Positions 60,501 to 64,000 of a DNA stretch of 64,000 bases are shown piece by piece. The translations under genes and the position numbers were made by a program. The notes under the pieces are model-generated. The model was not told the origin of the DNA, did not search any database, and was given only the letters and a program-made list of their open reading frames with translations. This stretch comes from Hyalella azteca (lineage: Eukaryota > Arthropoda > Malacostraca > Amphipoda > Hyalellidae). Numbering within the stretch: the first letter of the stretch is position 1; each line of letters starts with the position of its first letter. The DNA is taken from the NCBI RefSeq assembly GCF_000764305.2, contig NW_025941694.1, positions 124,874 through 188,873 on the forward strand, in the 5' to 3' direction.

Positions 60501-60549
60501 CAGCAACGTCCTGCTTGGTGAAGTGGTGCACGCTCACCACGCGGACCAT
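39017..60549 (-). CDS. HPS3: HPS3, BLOC-2 subunit, complete 23-exon coding region
   Basis: Homologue of Hermansky-Pudlak syndrome 3 protein, which with HPS5 and HPS6 forms BLOC-2 and sends cargo to lysosome-related organelles such as pigment granules. Phase-consistent exons give about 1789 codons, against 1004 in human. Recognisable blocks in order: N-terminus MVRVVSVHHFTKQDV; YVRVYVNWGG; IEIPLTKPASFVNV with the IFKFERK/DFEEVMEI beta-propeller-like region; FFSAPQRGYLYHL; CLVGLRPFLNVHSLAL; YSLRLPSPRSLYREMV; LQSLLCSPLPS; INVQQLQLLLDQHPHAVVVY; and DFISILPMDF near the end. Extra length comes from low-complexity inserts: an Arg-Ser tract (exon 3), a Ser/Thr/Ala-rich tract with 8-residue repeats (exon 16), Pro/Gly loops and a Thr/Ser repeat in the last exon. 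ATG sits at the first base of its exon, so a 5' UTR exon lies further upstream. Individual weak exons could be wrong. Confidence 0.87.
39605..39740. repeat. Imperfect repeats before HPS3 exon 23
   Basis: ATCAACATGGTTATCAACAC recurs several times in the last HPS3 intron. Confidence 0.7.
39765..39990. repeat. Duplication of about 115 bp in last HPS3 intron
   Basis: AAATTAAACTAGGAGTTTTT AACTAAA and its AATATTATAAAATATATT tail appear twice. Confidence 0.8.
40011..40104 (-). CDS. HPS3: HPS3 coding exon 22
   Basis: Encodes ETCENVAQWTSLVTHVVRLD AHTGRYAPLLR plus one base of Asp. It corresponds to [20 protein letters not shown]. Acceptor TTTCCAG, donor GTGGGA. Confidence 0.87.
40530..40730 (-). CDS. 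HPS3: HPS3 coding exon 21
   Basis: Encodes SLLCSPLPSSCDRRHVAKFV to CSINVQQLQLLLDQHPHAVV VYAK, aligned with [20 protein letters not shown] of human HPS3. The donor GTGCTG is atypical but the next exon joins in phase. The acceptor edge is repeated twice more in 58-bp steps. Confidence 0.9.
40743..41036. mobile_element. MITE with tandemly repeated left end
   Basis: ACACTCAGGRTAATGCATGG followed by GTCATATTGTCCGTATTT is repeated three times in 58-bp steps together with the HPS3 exon 21 acceptor edge. The rest of the element then runs to CTTTTCAGTG. Confidence 0.7.
41283..41513 (-). CDS. HPS3: HPS3 coding exon 20
   Basis: Encodes SRDAAVREQQRQCVKELYGR RPLYLNLLDPP, a Gly-rich loop and RTDLLILQ. 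In the next exon it continues as SLLCSPLPS, matching SKLQSLICGPSFDI of human HPS3. The donor is GTGGGC. Confidence 0.87.
41539..41862. mobile_element. MITE cluster with duplicated left half
   Basis: Two copies of a left-half segment of about 80 bp (GGGTCATATAATGTCCARAT) precede a complete element ending TTTCTGTGAGTGTA. One end is about 23 bases from the HPS3 exon 20 acceptor. Confidence 0.7.
42075..42368. repeat. Copies of HPS3 exon 19 donor edge
   Basis: ACCTGCGGGGTAAAGGCACC CAGGAGGCTGGCG at about 42209 copies the last exon bases and donor. A weaker copy begins ACCTGCGATGTCGAGG at 42078. The linked block ATTATGGAGGTGTAACGCC recurs too. Confidence 0.9.
42369..42473 (-). CDS. HPS3: HPS3 coding exon 19
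   Basis: Encodes AAAQGPQDDTRPYSRAVSVL VSLYLASLLGAFTPQ, phase 0 at both ends, with donor GTCATT. Donor-edge copies lie at about 42215 and 42080, and an acceptor-edge copy at about 42550-42590. Confidence 0.85.
42540..42592. repeat. Copy of HPS3 exon 19 acceptor edge
   Basis: GGAGCCTTAATTGTGCTGCA GCCTGAGATT parallels GGGGGCCTTGTGCTGCAGCC TGATATT at the real acceptor. Confidence 0.82.
42880..43084. repeat. 104-bp duplication ending at HPS3 exon 18 donor
   Basis: GGTCAATTACAATTAGTTTC TGCAAATA to GGTGAATTATAATAA is present twice. The second copy ends at the exon 18 donor. Confidence 0.85.
43085..43264 (-). CDS. HPS3: HPS3 coding exon 18
   Basis: Encodes KQSRDQHKHATSRVTLDVFV TCLMEARPIV and LRLRDFLEAYFMEHVDVIVK. 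It aligns with [20 protein letters not shown] WEAQ of human HPS3. The acceptor may be GTCAG or 3 bases later (GAAG). The donor GTTACA is weak. Confidence 0.85.
43300..44415. repeat. 18-bp minisatellite of splice-donor-like units filling HPS3 intron 17
   Basis: About 60 copies of GACCCACTTTGAAGTTAT. On the minus strand each contains TTCAAAGTGGGTC, the same AAA/GTGGGT used as the exon 17 donor. A higher-order period of about 117 bp is marked by CTGACCGGGTGACCCAC at about 43826, 43941 and 44057. Confidence 0.95.
44416..44718 (-). CDS. HPS3: HPS3 coding exon 17
   Basis: Encodes VSSVLSLLRPHELLHVLQQH PALLLQ, a low-complexity loop, then LALVLLDHKWDVFCALFIGL IGDGCDHNLTHNPDK. The donor is AAA/GTGGGT, the exact motif that begins the 18-bp minisatellite filling the next intron. 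The acceptor CAG directly follows a MITE terminus. Confidence 0.8.
44722..44795. mobile_element. MITE fragment forming HPS3 exon 17 acceptor region
   Basis: The terminus CACCCAGAGAAATAAGAGGC starts directly after the acceptor CAG (read on minus: TTTCTCTGGGTG then CAG). GTCCAAATGGTGATGC follows. Confidence 0.65.
45270..45460. repeat. Short AT-rich tandem repeat beside HPS3 exon 16 donor
   Basis: ATTATGAAATATTCTGAAAT TATGAAAA units, about seven, end at the donor. Confidence 0.85.
45467..46487 (-). CDS. HPS3: HPS3 coding exon 16 (1 kb, Ser/Thr-rich insert)
   Basis: Encodes 340 residues. The start HGKEQEWLWACVQVYLGFGV and the end (PTEAIAFTICNMLTHFDAPV, CVSRLLLISPAIKEFKKDKI, VLAVATVVVECGTPEQ) look structured. 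Between them is a long Ser/Thr/Ala/Lys tract with short tandem repeats such as AKTGDSSAKTGDSSGK. Human HPS3 lacks this insert. The acceptor lies against a MITE terminus. Donor GTATTG. Confidence 0.82.
46491..46656. mobile_element. MITE copy abutting HPS3 exon 16 acceptor
   Basis: CACACTCAAGTAAATTAGTG at the exon side, GTCCAAATAGCGATGCAC inside, ATATGACACATTTCTTTTTC at the far end. The exon starts at 46487. Confidence 0.75.
46708..46890. mobile_element. MITE copy, TIR family A
   Basis: AACACTCAGAAAAATGCATG at the left end, then GTCCAAATAGTGACACTC and ATGTATCGATATTTGGAC. Confidence 0.75.
46920..47200. repeat. Repeat of about 24 bp beside HPS3 exon 15 donor
   Basis: AACCAATTAACTTTAATTAA TTCC-like units, about ten. 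Confidence 0.85.
47210..47286 (-). CDS. HPS3: HPS3 coding exon 15
   Basis: Encodes RAEDGDVDPWTLLKEAMLLL ADHHA plus two bases of Val, with acceptor TTTTTTAG and donor GTACGT chosen because it joins the next exon in phase. It resembles the LLEAFKESCGHLGDCY helix. Confidence 0.75.
47425..47485. repeat. Copy of candidate HPS3 exon 14 donor edge
   Basis: CTTGTGATAACACAGATTGT GTGAGACAAAGCGACTTTTT repeats the junction at 47536-47578 (GTGAGTCATGGCGACCTTTT). Confidence 0.82.
47571..47669 (-). CDS. HPS3: HPS3 candidate exon 14 (33 codons)
   Basis: A GC-rich 99-base island in an AT-rich intron, bounded by CCCTAG and GTCGCC and open in the required phase: PREPPASGWARSPPRRKPRT PIRGRRPASSDQK. Its donor edge has a decayed copy at 47431-47480, the pattern seen at many proven exons here. 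It could instead be skipped or non-coding. Confidence 0.5.
47849..48000 (-). CDS. HPS3: HPS3 coding exon 13
   Basis: Encodes TAGGGIEECMKIKMAGKKLE EMESDVKVLH and a Lys/Thr-rich end STTPS, with donor GTGAGT and acceptor ATTACTAG. Family similarity is weak but phases fit on both sides. Confidence 0.75.
48110..48480. repeat. Imperfect repeats in HPS3 intron 12
   Basis: CTAACAAAATATGAACATAC and AACAAAATTCGGGTAGATAC alternate many times. Confidence 0.85.
48600..48965. other. GC-richer unexplained segment in HPS3 intron 12
   Basis: Two patches (48650-48740 and 48895-48965) are richer in GC than the intron. On the plus strand the second reads DDSEMEDDEGGASA then stop, like an acidic C-terminus, but no larger frame supports it. 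Confidence 0.25.
49062..49354 (-). CDS. HPS3: HPS3 coding exon 12
   Basis: Encodes PRGCRSLGPSEDTLYSLRLP SPRSLYREMVRVGHTHYLSS and STYLHLLLEGIMVLVMHQYS, then a Ser/Gly tail, with donor GTGAGT. It matches [20 protein letters not shown] and the following HLLSEAHLLV of human HPS3. Confidence 0.9.
49400..49790. repeat. Minisatellite of about 49 bp in HPS3 intron 11
   Basis: About eight copies of AGTAATTCATAATTTATGTA GATTATTTTTTGAAA. Confidence 0.93.
49907..50094 (-). CDS. HPS3: HPS3 coding exon 11
   Basis: Encodes VPGEWSVRGGTGESCPLPAP, a Gly-rich loop, then CLVGLRPFLNVHSLALTPSC LALIASPGD. The last part aligns with FIGLKAICHFKNHIILL of human HPS3. The donor is GTGAGT. A MITE terminus is about 17 bases before the acceptor CAG. 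Confidence 0.85.
50112..50287. mobile_element. MITE copy near HPS3 exon 11 acceptor
   Basis: TGTACAGTCAGAGAAATTAA to TAATTTCTTTGAGTGTACAG. The termini are near-perfect inverted repeats and each carries TA. Confidence 0.8.
50823..50918 (-). CDS. HPS3: HPS3 coding exon 10
   Basis: Encodes LHALTLTGLETYTLPPHPGV LGEVLPRGVTIN, phase 0 at both ends, with acceptor AACACAG and donor GTAATT. Confidence 0.82.
50950..51370. repeat. Tandem array derived from HPS3 exon 10 acceptor region
   Basis: GCTAATGCAGCATTATTAAA TATTATTATTGTT repeats about ten times, with two variants (GCAGCATTATT and GCTGCATCATT). The real edge GTGCAGCTGTGTTATTATAT resembles the unit. Confidence 0.85.
51481..51554 (-). CDS. HPS3: HPS3 coding exon 9
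   Basis: Encodes SDVRRGCVFSYTSPASAVVL EQSL with donor GTCAGG and acceptor GCCCAG. It is followed in frame by exon 10 (LHALTLTGLETYTL), matching the LTPQFLHVITSNNLQCFTV block. Confidence 0.8.
51590..52000. repeat. Array of about 30-bp AT-rich units in HPS3 intron 8
   Basis: TTAATTATATAGGTAATTAA TATGTAA repeated about twelve times. Confidence 0.92.
52447..52656. mobile_element. MITE copy near HPS3 exon 8 donor
   Basis: TACGCTCAGGGAAATGAGCG at one end, ATTAATTTTTTGAGTGTA at the other. The second terminus is about 23 bases from the donor at 52678. Confidence 0.75.
52679..52776 (-). CDS. HPS3: HPS3 coding exon 8 (FFSAPQRGYLY)
   Basis: Encodes SGGAVAGGLFAVFFSAPQRG YLYHLTLTPDPY, a clear match to LFCFFSLPHVGYLYMVV of human HPS3. 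The donor is GTAATC. Confidence 0.85.
52830..53170. repeat. Repeat of about 66 bp in HPS3 intron 7
   Basis: GGTTACTGAGGATTATAGAT, GATAGTTGACGGTTATTGAT and GATTATAAATGATTAATGAT follow each other about four times. Confidence 0.88.
53339..53405 (-). CDS. HPS3: HPS3 coding exon 7 (short)
   Basis: A 67-base GC-rich exon in an AT-rich intron, encoding VSFSRASHPLLPSPGHSGAR P, with acceptor CTGTTAG and donor GTCAGT. Phases fit exons 6 and 8, which is the main support. Confidence 0.6.
53503..53614. mobile_element. MITE copy, short internal deletion form
   Basis: CACACTGAGAAAAATGGATG to CTAATTTCTCTGAGTGCA with most of the centre missing. Confidence 0.7.
53622..53700 (-). mobile_element. SINE or tRNA-like fragment in HPS3 intron
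   Basis: A B-box-like CGTGGGTTCGAATTCC on the minus strand just beyond a short MITE. Confidence 0.4.
54073..54344 (-). CDS. HPS3: HPS3 coding exon 6
   Basis: Encodes about 90 residues starting SSPGSPVRIRVVSSSGQRLI and ending LVPLRPGSAA. It is open and phase-compatible at both ends, with donor GTTGGT. Sequence similarity to the family is weak. The acceptor CAG is formed directly against a MITE terminus. Confidence 0.65.
54348..54595. repeat. 60-bp array of MITE termini at HPS3 exon 6 acceptor
   Basis: GCACCCAGGAAAATGCATGG and TTCTCAAAATAATAGCGTTT recur about four times. The unit is a MITE end, and the innermost CACTCAAAAAAATTAATAG touches the acceptor CAG. Confidence 0.88.
54765..54838. mobile_element. 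MITE right-half fragment
   Basis: AACTGGGTCAAGGTGACCCA then GGCATCGGTATTTGGACAAA, without a clear left end. Confidence 0.55.
55254..55600. mobile_element. Two adjacent MITE copies
   Basis: The first runs from ACACTCAGGTAAAAGGATGG to about 55430. The second, in inverse orientation, runs from CACTCAGAAAAATAAGTGAC (55436) to TTTTTTTGAGTGTG. The last terminus is about 12 bases from the HPS3 exon 5 donor. Confidence 0.75.
55613..55754 (-). CDS. HPS3: HPS3 coding exon 5
   Basis: Encodes GLCQSLGGSNRLLLLPSVLQ SFQPPPPPDH to EFLGPS, with donor GTAAGA. It resembles the SLQLLPIYQT block of human HPS3 followed by a proline-rich loop. A MITE terminus lies about 12 bases after the donor. Confidence 0.75.
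56323..56460. repeat. 40-bp array of HPS3 exon 4 donor edge
   Basis: Units at 56341, 56381 and 56421: AGGATCTCAGGGACTGACCT then CGTATCCTAGGGGCGCCAT, half exon and half intron. The last is the real junction. Confidence 0.95.
56440..56554 (-). CDS. HPS3: HPS3 coding exon 4
   Basis: Encodes RQGPGRRGTHAVYRAAGRVD to MVPYGAPRIR, ending in phase 1 at donor GTCAGT. The last 20 exon bases plus 20 intron bases are repeated as a 40-bp unit downstream. Confidence 0.75.
56550..56665. repeat. Duplication at HPS3 exon 4 acceptor edge
   Basis: GAAAACCTTTACATTATTTA is followed by a second GGAAACCTTCAGATTATTTA, each with CATTTTTCTCTATTTATTAT AGA. Confidence 0.88.
56950..57743 (-). CDS. HPS3: HPS3 coding exon 3 (conserved YVNW core, RS tract)
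   Basis: The largest conserved exon, 264 codons: GDFVVTLENAPCGPDEPAVT, YVRVYVNWGG, MIEIPLTKPASFVNVCEVTG, NIIVSCDKSLSIFKFERK and IDFEEVMEIDVGSRVREACL. It then has a basic Arg-Ser repeat tract (RSQSRSPSVPRSPRRSPKR) not present in vertebrate HPS3. The donor is GTAAGG. Confidence 0.92.
57800..58020. repeat. Repeat of about 60 bp in HPS3 intron 2
   Basis: TAATAGAGATGCCAGTATAG TCTGAGCTAATACATGTA, four diverged copies. Confidence 0.88.
58720..58896. repeat. Copies of HPS3 exon 2 donor edge
   Basis: AAATTGTTTACTAGTAGACT GACCGAG at the donor is preceded by AAATTGTTTACCAGGAGACT twice, with the TTGTAATTCAAGTATTGTTT linker duplicated. Confidence 0.88.
58897..58988 (-). CDS. HPS3: HPS3 coding exon 2
   Basis: Encodes VNIRDLQEGGRSLGGFPTVD MVQQIVYCPL between split Arg and Gly codons, with donor GTCAGT. 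It corresponds to the first propeller strands. Its donor edge is repeated at 58720-58880. Confidence 0.85.
59740..59870. repeat. 20-bp perfect minisatellite
   Basis: ACCAAGATGGCAATAAGGCT in about six nearly perfect copies in HPS3 intron 1. Confidence 0.95.
60425..60549 (-). CDS. HPS3: HPS3 coding exon 1
   Basis: Encodes MVRVVSVHHFTKQDVAVLAD to LLLVAGEH plus two bases of Arg. It matches the HPS3 N-terminus (MVQLYNLHPF and DALFVAAG in human). The acceptor TTACAG directly precedes the ATG. Confidence 0.85.
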
Positions 60550-60559
60550 CTGTAATGGC

Positions 60560-63000
60560 AAATATATACATAAAAATATATGTTTATATATATGTGTATG
60601 TCCAGAATATATGTCTCAAGAATGTAAACATGGTACATCTAAGTATCTTTCTTGCCAAGCCTAATCAATTAGTTTTGTTCTATTCAGAAAAAATTTTTTG
60701 TTTACTTTTCATCATTATTTTTCAGAATATGTCAAGACAAAAAAAAAAGTCCAAGAAAATAATTAATGATGAGATATGCTGAAAGAAAATAGAACACAAG
60801 AAATTTTATATTTTTCTTCCTTGTGCAAAATAATAACTTTTATGCTTTAGATTAAAGCAAAATGGCAAACCAAGATAAAATGAAGCACTGCATCCATTAA
60901 AAAAATTCATTTAAAAGAAAATGTACATATATATTAGAAACATTTTCTGAATACCGTATATCTGTAAAATTTCTCCTGCTGCACTGGTAGCTATACAATC
61001 AAAAAAATTCACAACATAAAACACATAATTACAGTAAATTTATTGTAAATATCAAGCATTTATGTTCGATTATTTGGCATCGAATCCAGCAAATAAAACT
61101 TACCTTCCCAGAGCTATCACAGAACTGCTCCACGCTGCAATTTATATGACACTATGCCCCTTGCATCACAGTCAGGATGATATTTCTATTGAATGTTTTA
61201 TATCTTATTACATAAAGTTATTTTCTAAGGTCCATCAAAGTAATATCTGAAAAATCATAAAATTAATGATTGACAAAAATACGCACACTTCTCTCATGTT
61301 GATTTAATTACTCACAACATTGATTTAATGGTAATGAAATATGGAAAGAAATAATGTAAAAGAATTAGTTTACTTTGATCTTTAGATGTTATCACTAGGC
61401 CTATAGAAAATTTTCAGGTAGGTACATACTACATACTGCGCAATTATTTATTGAAATTTAATCAATAGGTAATGTGAGCATATATTTCCTTGATTTTGTG
61501 GCAGGTACCATTTAATATTGAGCCTCCTTGGCTAGGATTGGACGGACAAAAAATTTATGAAGCTAATCATTTTTAGCCTCTGGATTGGTAACAAAAAAGT
61601 TCTTCCTGCTCTCAGATAGCACTGCCAGTGTAATTTCTAATCATTGAAGGCATTTTAGTAAGCATTTTTTGTAATGGCTTATAGAATTGTTGTAAAAGCA
61701 GTGACCGAGTCCTTGGTTACCTTAGAATCTATCCTTTTAAAAGAATTATTAGGAGAGAAAACAAAAATAAGGCCAAGGGAGCCAAATCTCTACCATAGAG
61801 TGGCAAACAAAACATTGAGCAGTTAACACAAGAGGCTGTGTGAGCCAGAACATTGCTGTGTTACTGTTCCCTGTCAGCTGAGCAACTTCTTGACCTGTAA
61901 TTGAACCTTCTTCCAATTAGGTTGAGCAATTCCACATAAAATTTAGATTTTACCATATAAAAGTATATATTTATCTAGGGAGTTATAATTCATAGTAAAT
62001 GCTGGCATTTATATCAAAAAGGCAATAAACATTATATTTTACTGTTAAGTTAGCTTATCCTTGGCCTGTTTAAGGTAAAGATTGCCAGGGCAAGTCTCCC
62101 CACAGACATGCTGCATGAAAGTCTGCCCAGACTCTGGATCCTACTTGAGAAAACAAATAAACCTTGAATTTATCAGCTGGATATCCCTTTGACTGAATTC
62201 AGTCAGTACATGCATTCTTAAAAATAAAGTTTCTAATTTTTTTATAACTAGAGTCACTAGTTGAAGTTCGGAAAGAAGATATTCTTCACACCTCCATCCA
62301 GAGCTACAATTAGATTTTTAGCTACAATATATTAGTTTTGAAATTATACATCATGCATGTATAATTTTTCTCATTTAATCCAATATTGAGTTGTACTATT
62401 TAAATTTGAACAAAATATCCAGCTAAGGGTTGGAGGTGATATGTAAATATGTATTTTCTAAACCTGAAATAAATTAGACAAAAGTTTTTTGTTTTTTAAT
62501 GAGTTGACTTGACTGAGATGTTTGAAACATTTATATGCGGAACTGAACAATAAACTTTACTGAAACCCACCAAGAAAATTGGAAAAATGACACCTGTGAA
62601 CAAGACAATTCAAGTGCCAATTAGGCTGAAAATTTTATCTGATACTACTACTGACAGTAGATTATTCTACTTAACTCTAATTGCCACGGGTGTTTGTGCC
62701 ACGCTACAACCTTAGCTACAAATGATTTCTGCCCCCTCCCCCCATTTCTCAGTCAAGTATTTTTTAGGTTTTTTCCATTTTAAATACAATGTGATTATTT
62801 TACCAGGCATTAATATAGATTGTTTTCGATCAAATGCAGTCTTCAAATGCATAATTGTGAACTCGAATCCATTAAAAAGTATGAAAATGAAAGGACAAAA
62901 TTTATGGTCTCAAGCAGAGCCATTTCCATGTATGACAATTCCAACTGCTCGATATTGTGGTGAAACTAGTGATGCTATCAGTGGTGACTGGTGTGGAGAC
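60560..63000. other. HPS3 5' flank or first intron, no exon found
   Basis: An HPS3 5' UTR exon should lie here or further upstream, because the ATG exon starts with an acceptor. I could not place it. The 93-residue open frame at 62722-63003 (+) has no recognisable family. Confidence 0.35.
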
Positions 63001-63011
63001 TAAGTTATTCA

Positions 63012-63070
63012 CATGTGCATGTGCCTGGAGCAGCATGTGCAGCACATGTGCATGTGCATGTGCATGTGCA
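63012..63070. repeat. GTGCAT microsatellite
   Basis: GTGCATGTGCATGTGCATGT with interruptions. Confidence 0.9.
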
Positions 63071-63695
63071 GTTATCTTCACCCATTTTTATGACTTTTGC
63101 CTAATTAATTAAAGTAATAAATAATTAGATAAACAATCCATTTTTACCAACAATTTTTGACAAAATGACAACTGGCAATAAAACAATAGATTTTACTTGC
63201 AATTTTTGGAAGATTTTGCCTGATATTATCGATGGTTTTGATTAATGATTAGTAGTTAATTAATTAATTTTCATTGAATGATTAGTTAGTTAATATAATA
63301 ACAGAAAAACATAGGTACTAATTGTAATTGGGGATTTCTACATCCTATGTTACCCATTGTTACGTATTCAAATTGAATACCGTAGGTACAATAAAAAATT
63401 TAGTCTTCTTGTATTTGTTTCTTGTTTCACAGGCTAAGAGAGCCTTGCTCACGTTTCCTTCCTTGCTTACTTCAAGTTTCAAGACCTCACCTTTTTAATT
63501 CGAAGTTACAAATGTGTAGACTTTCGTCTCGAAAGGGAGAGGGCTAAAAAGTCCAAACTCCAAAAGTCAGTTGAAATTTGTACACTCTGACCTCTCATAT
63601 CTTTATAGTTTATTCCTTGCGTAGAGCGAATTTAATTTCATGTTCAATTTAATAATGGCTTTAAAAGCATGGGTTTTGTTGCACGTTGTATTTTT

Positions 63696-63796
63696 TTAGA
63701 TGATTTTCTTCTTCTTCGGATCCGTTTTTATGAGGACTCGGTTGTTCACCACCCGCCTCACGTCTGGATGGTCAGCAATGGCCAGACTGGAGCGGC
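63696..63796 (-). CDS. Probable last exon of an unidentified upstream gene (partial)
   Basis: Acceptor TTATCCACAG is followed by an open phase-1 frame RSSLAIADHPDVRRVVNNRV LIKTDPKKKKII and a TAA stop. A short basic lysine tail and an ATTAAA 50-60 bases downstream are typical of a 3' terminal exon. I do not recognise the protein. A neighbouring exon may lie at 63940-63990, but the window ends there. Confidence 0.4.
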
Positions 63797-64000
63797 CTGT
63801 GGATAAAAGGCCAGATTAGACTTTGAAAACTTTGAGGTTGTTTTGTTAGTTCAACAAGCTACTTCAAATTAGATTAGTAAATCGAGCAAGGTTAGTCACC
63901 CTTACCTATCGGGAGGGCCTACCCAGACAGGGAGCATGGGTCAGATGGTCCAGCCTGGGCTGGTGCAGCCTGGAGCATCATTAAAATCCATACGGGGGGG

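Noticed and set aside
62722..63003. 93-codon open frame as a gene
   Set aside because: No family resemblance, no splice or promoter context, AT-rich surroundings.

Overview
This is a stretch of an AT-rich animal nuclear genome. It has spliced genes with GT..AG introns, tRNA-derived SINEs, short inverted-repeat transposons and very many tandem repeats. Protein similarity (a Tao-type kinase closer to Drosophila Tao than to vertebrate TAOK1-3, and a very divergent HPS3) points to an arthropod. A crustacean is my guess, but the sequence does not prove it. Exon calls below rest on reading-frame continuity, splice sites and remembered protein families. No alignment was run.

Layout, with all genes on the minus strand. 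Positions 1-5060 hold no gene I can support. Positions 5061-26193 hold a complete Tao (TAOK) Ste20-family kinase in 17 coding exons with phases that join perfectly, about 1144 codons: kinase domain, a His-rich linker, a long coiled coil and a short tail. Positions 26240-39000 are Tao 5' flank or a first intron plus intergenic DNA. This part contains a 922-bp terminal-inverted-repeat element inside a larger inverted repeat, a pair of oppositely oriented SINEs inside a 15-bp minisatellite, and several MITEs. Positions 39017-60549 hold a complete HPS3 gene (BLOC-2 subunit) in 23 coding exons, about 1789 codons. That is far longer than the vertebrate protein because low-complexity segments have been inserted. 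Positions 63696-63796 look like the last exon of a further minus-strand gene that I cannot name.

The striking signal is the introns. At more than half of the splice junctions in both genes, the junction itself (the last or first 15-60 exon bases, the splice site and some intron) is copied one to several times in tandem into the neighbouring intron, with copies decaying away from the real exon. In HPS3 intron 16 this has grown into an array of about 1.1 kb of an 18-bp unit that restates the 5' splice site about 60 times. Separately, one MITE family of about 150-180 bp has its terminus within 0-25 bp of a splice site in about nine introns. In three HPS3 introns the transposon terminus runs directly into the CAG of the acceptor. 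This resembles introner behaviour.

Tao (cytoskeletal, stress and Hippo signalling) and HPS3 (biogenesis of lysosome-related organelles) have no known functional link. Their adjacency looks like ordinary neighbourhood.
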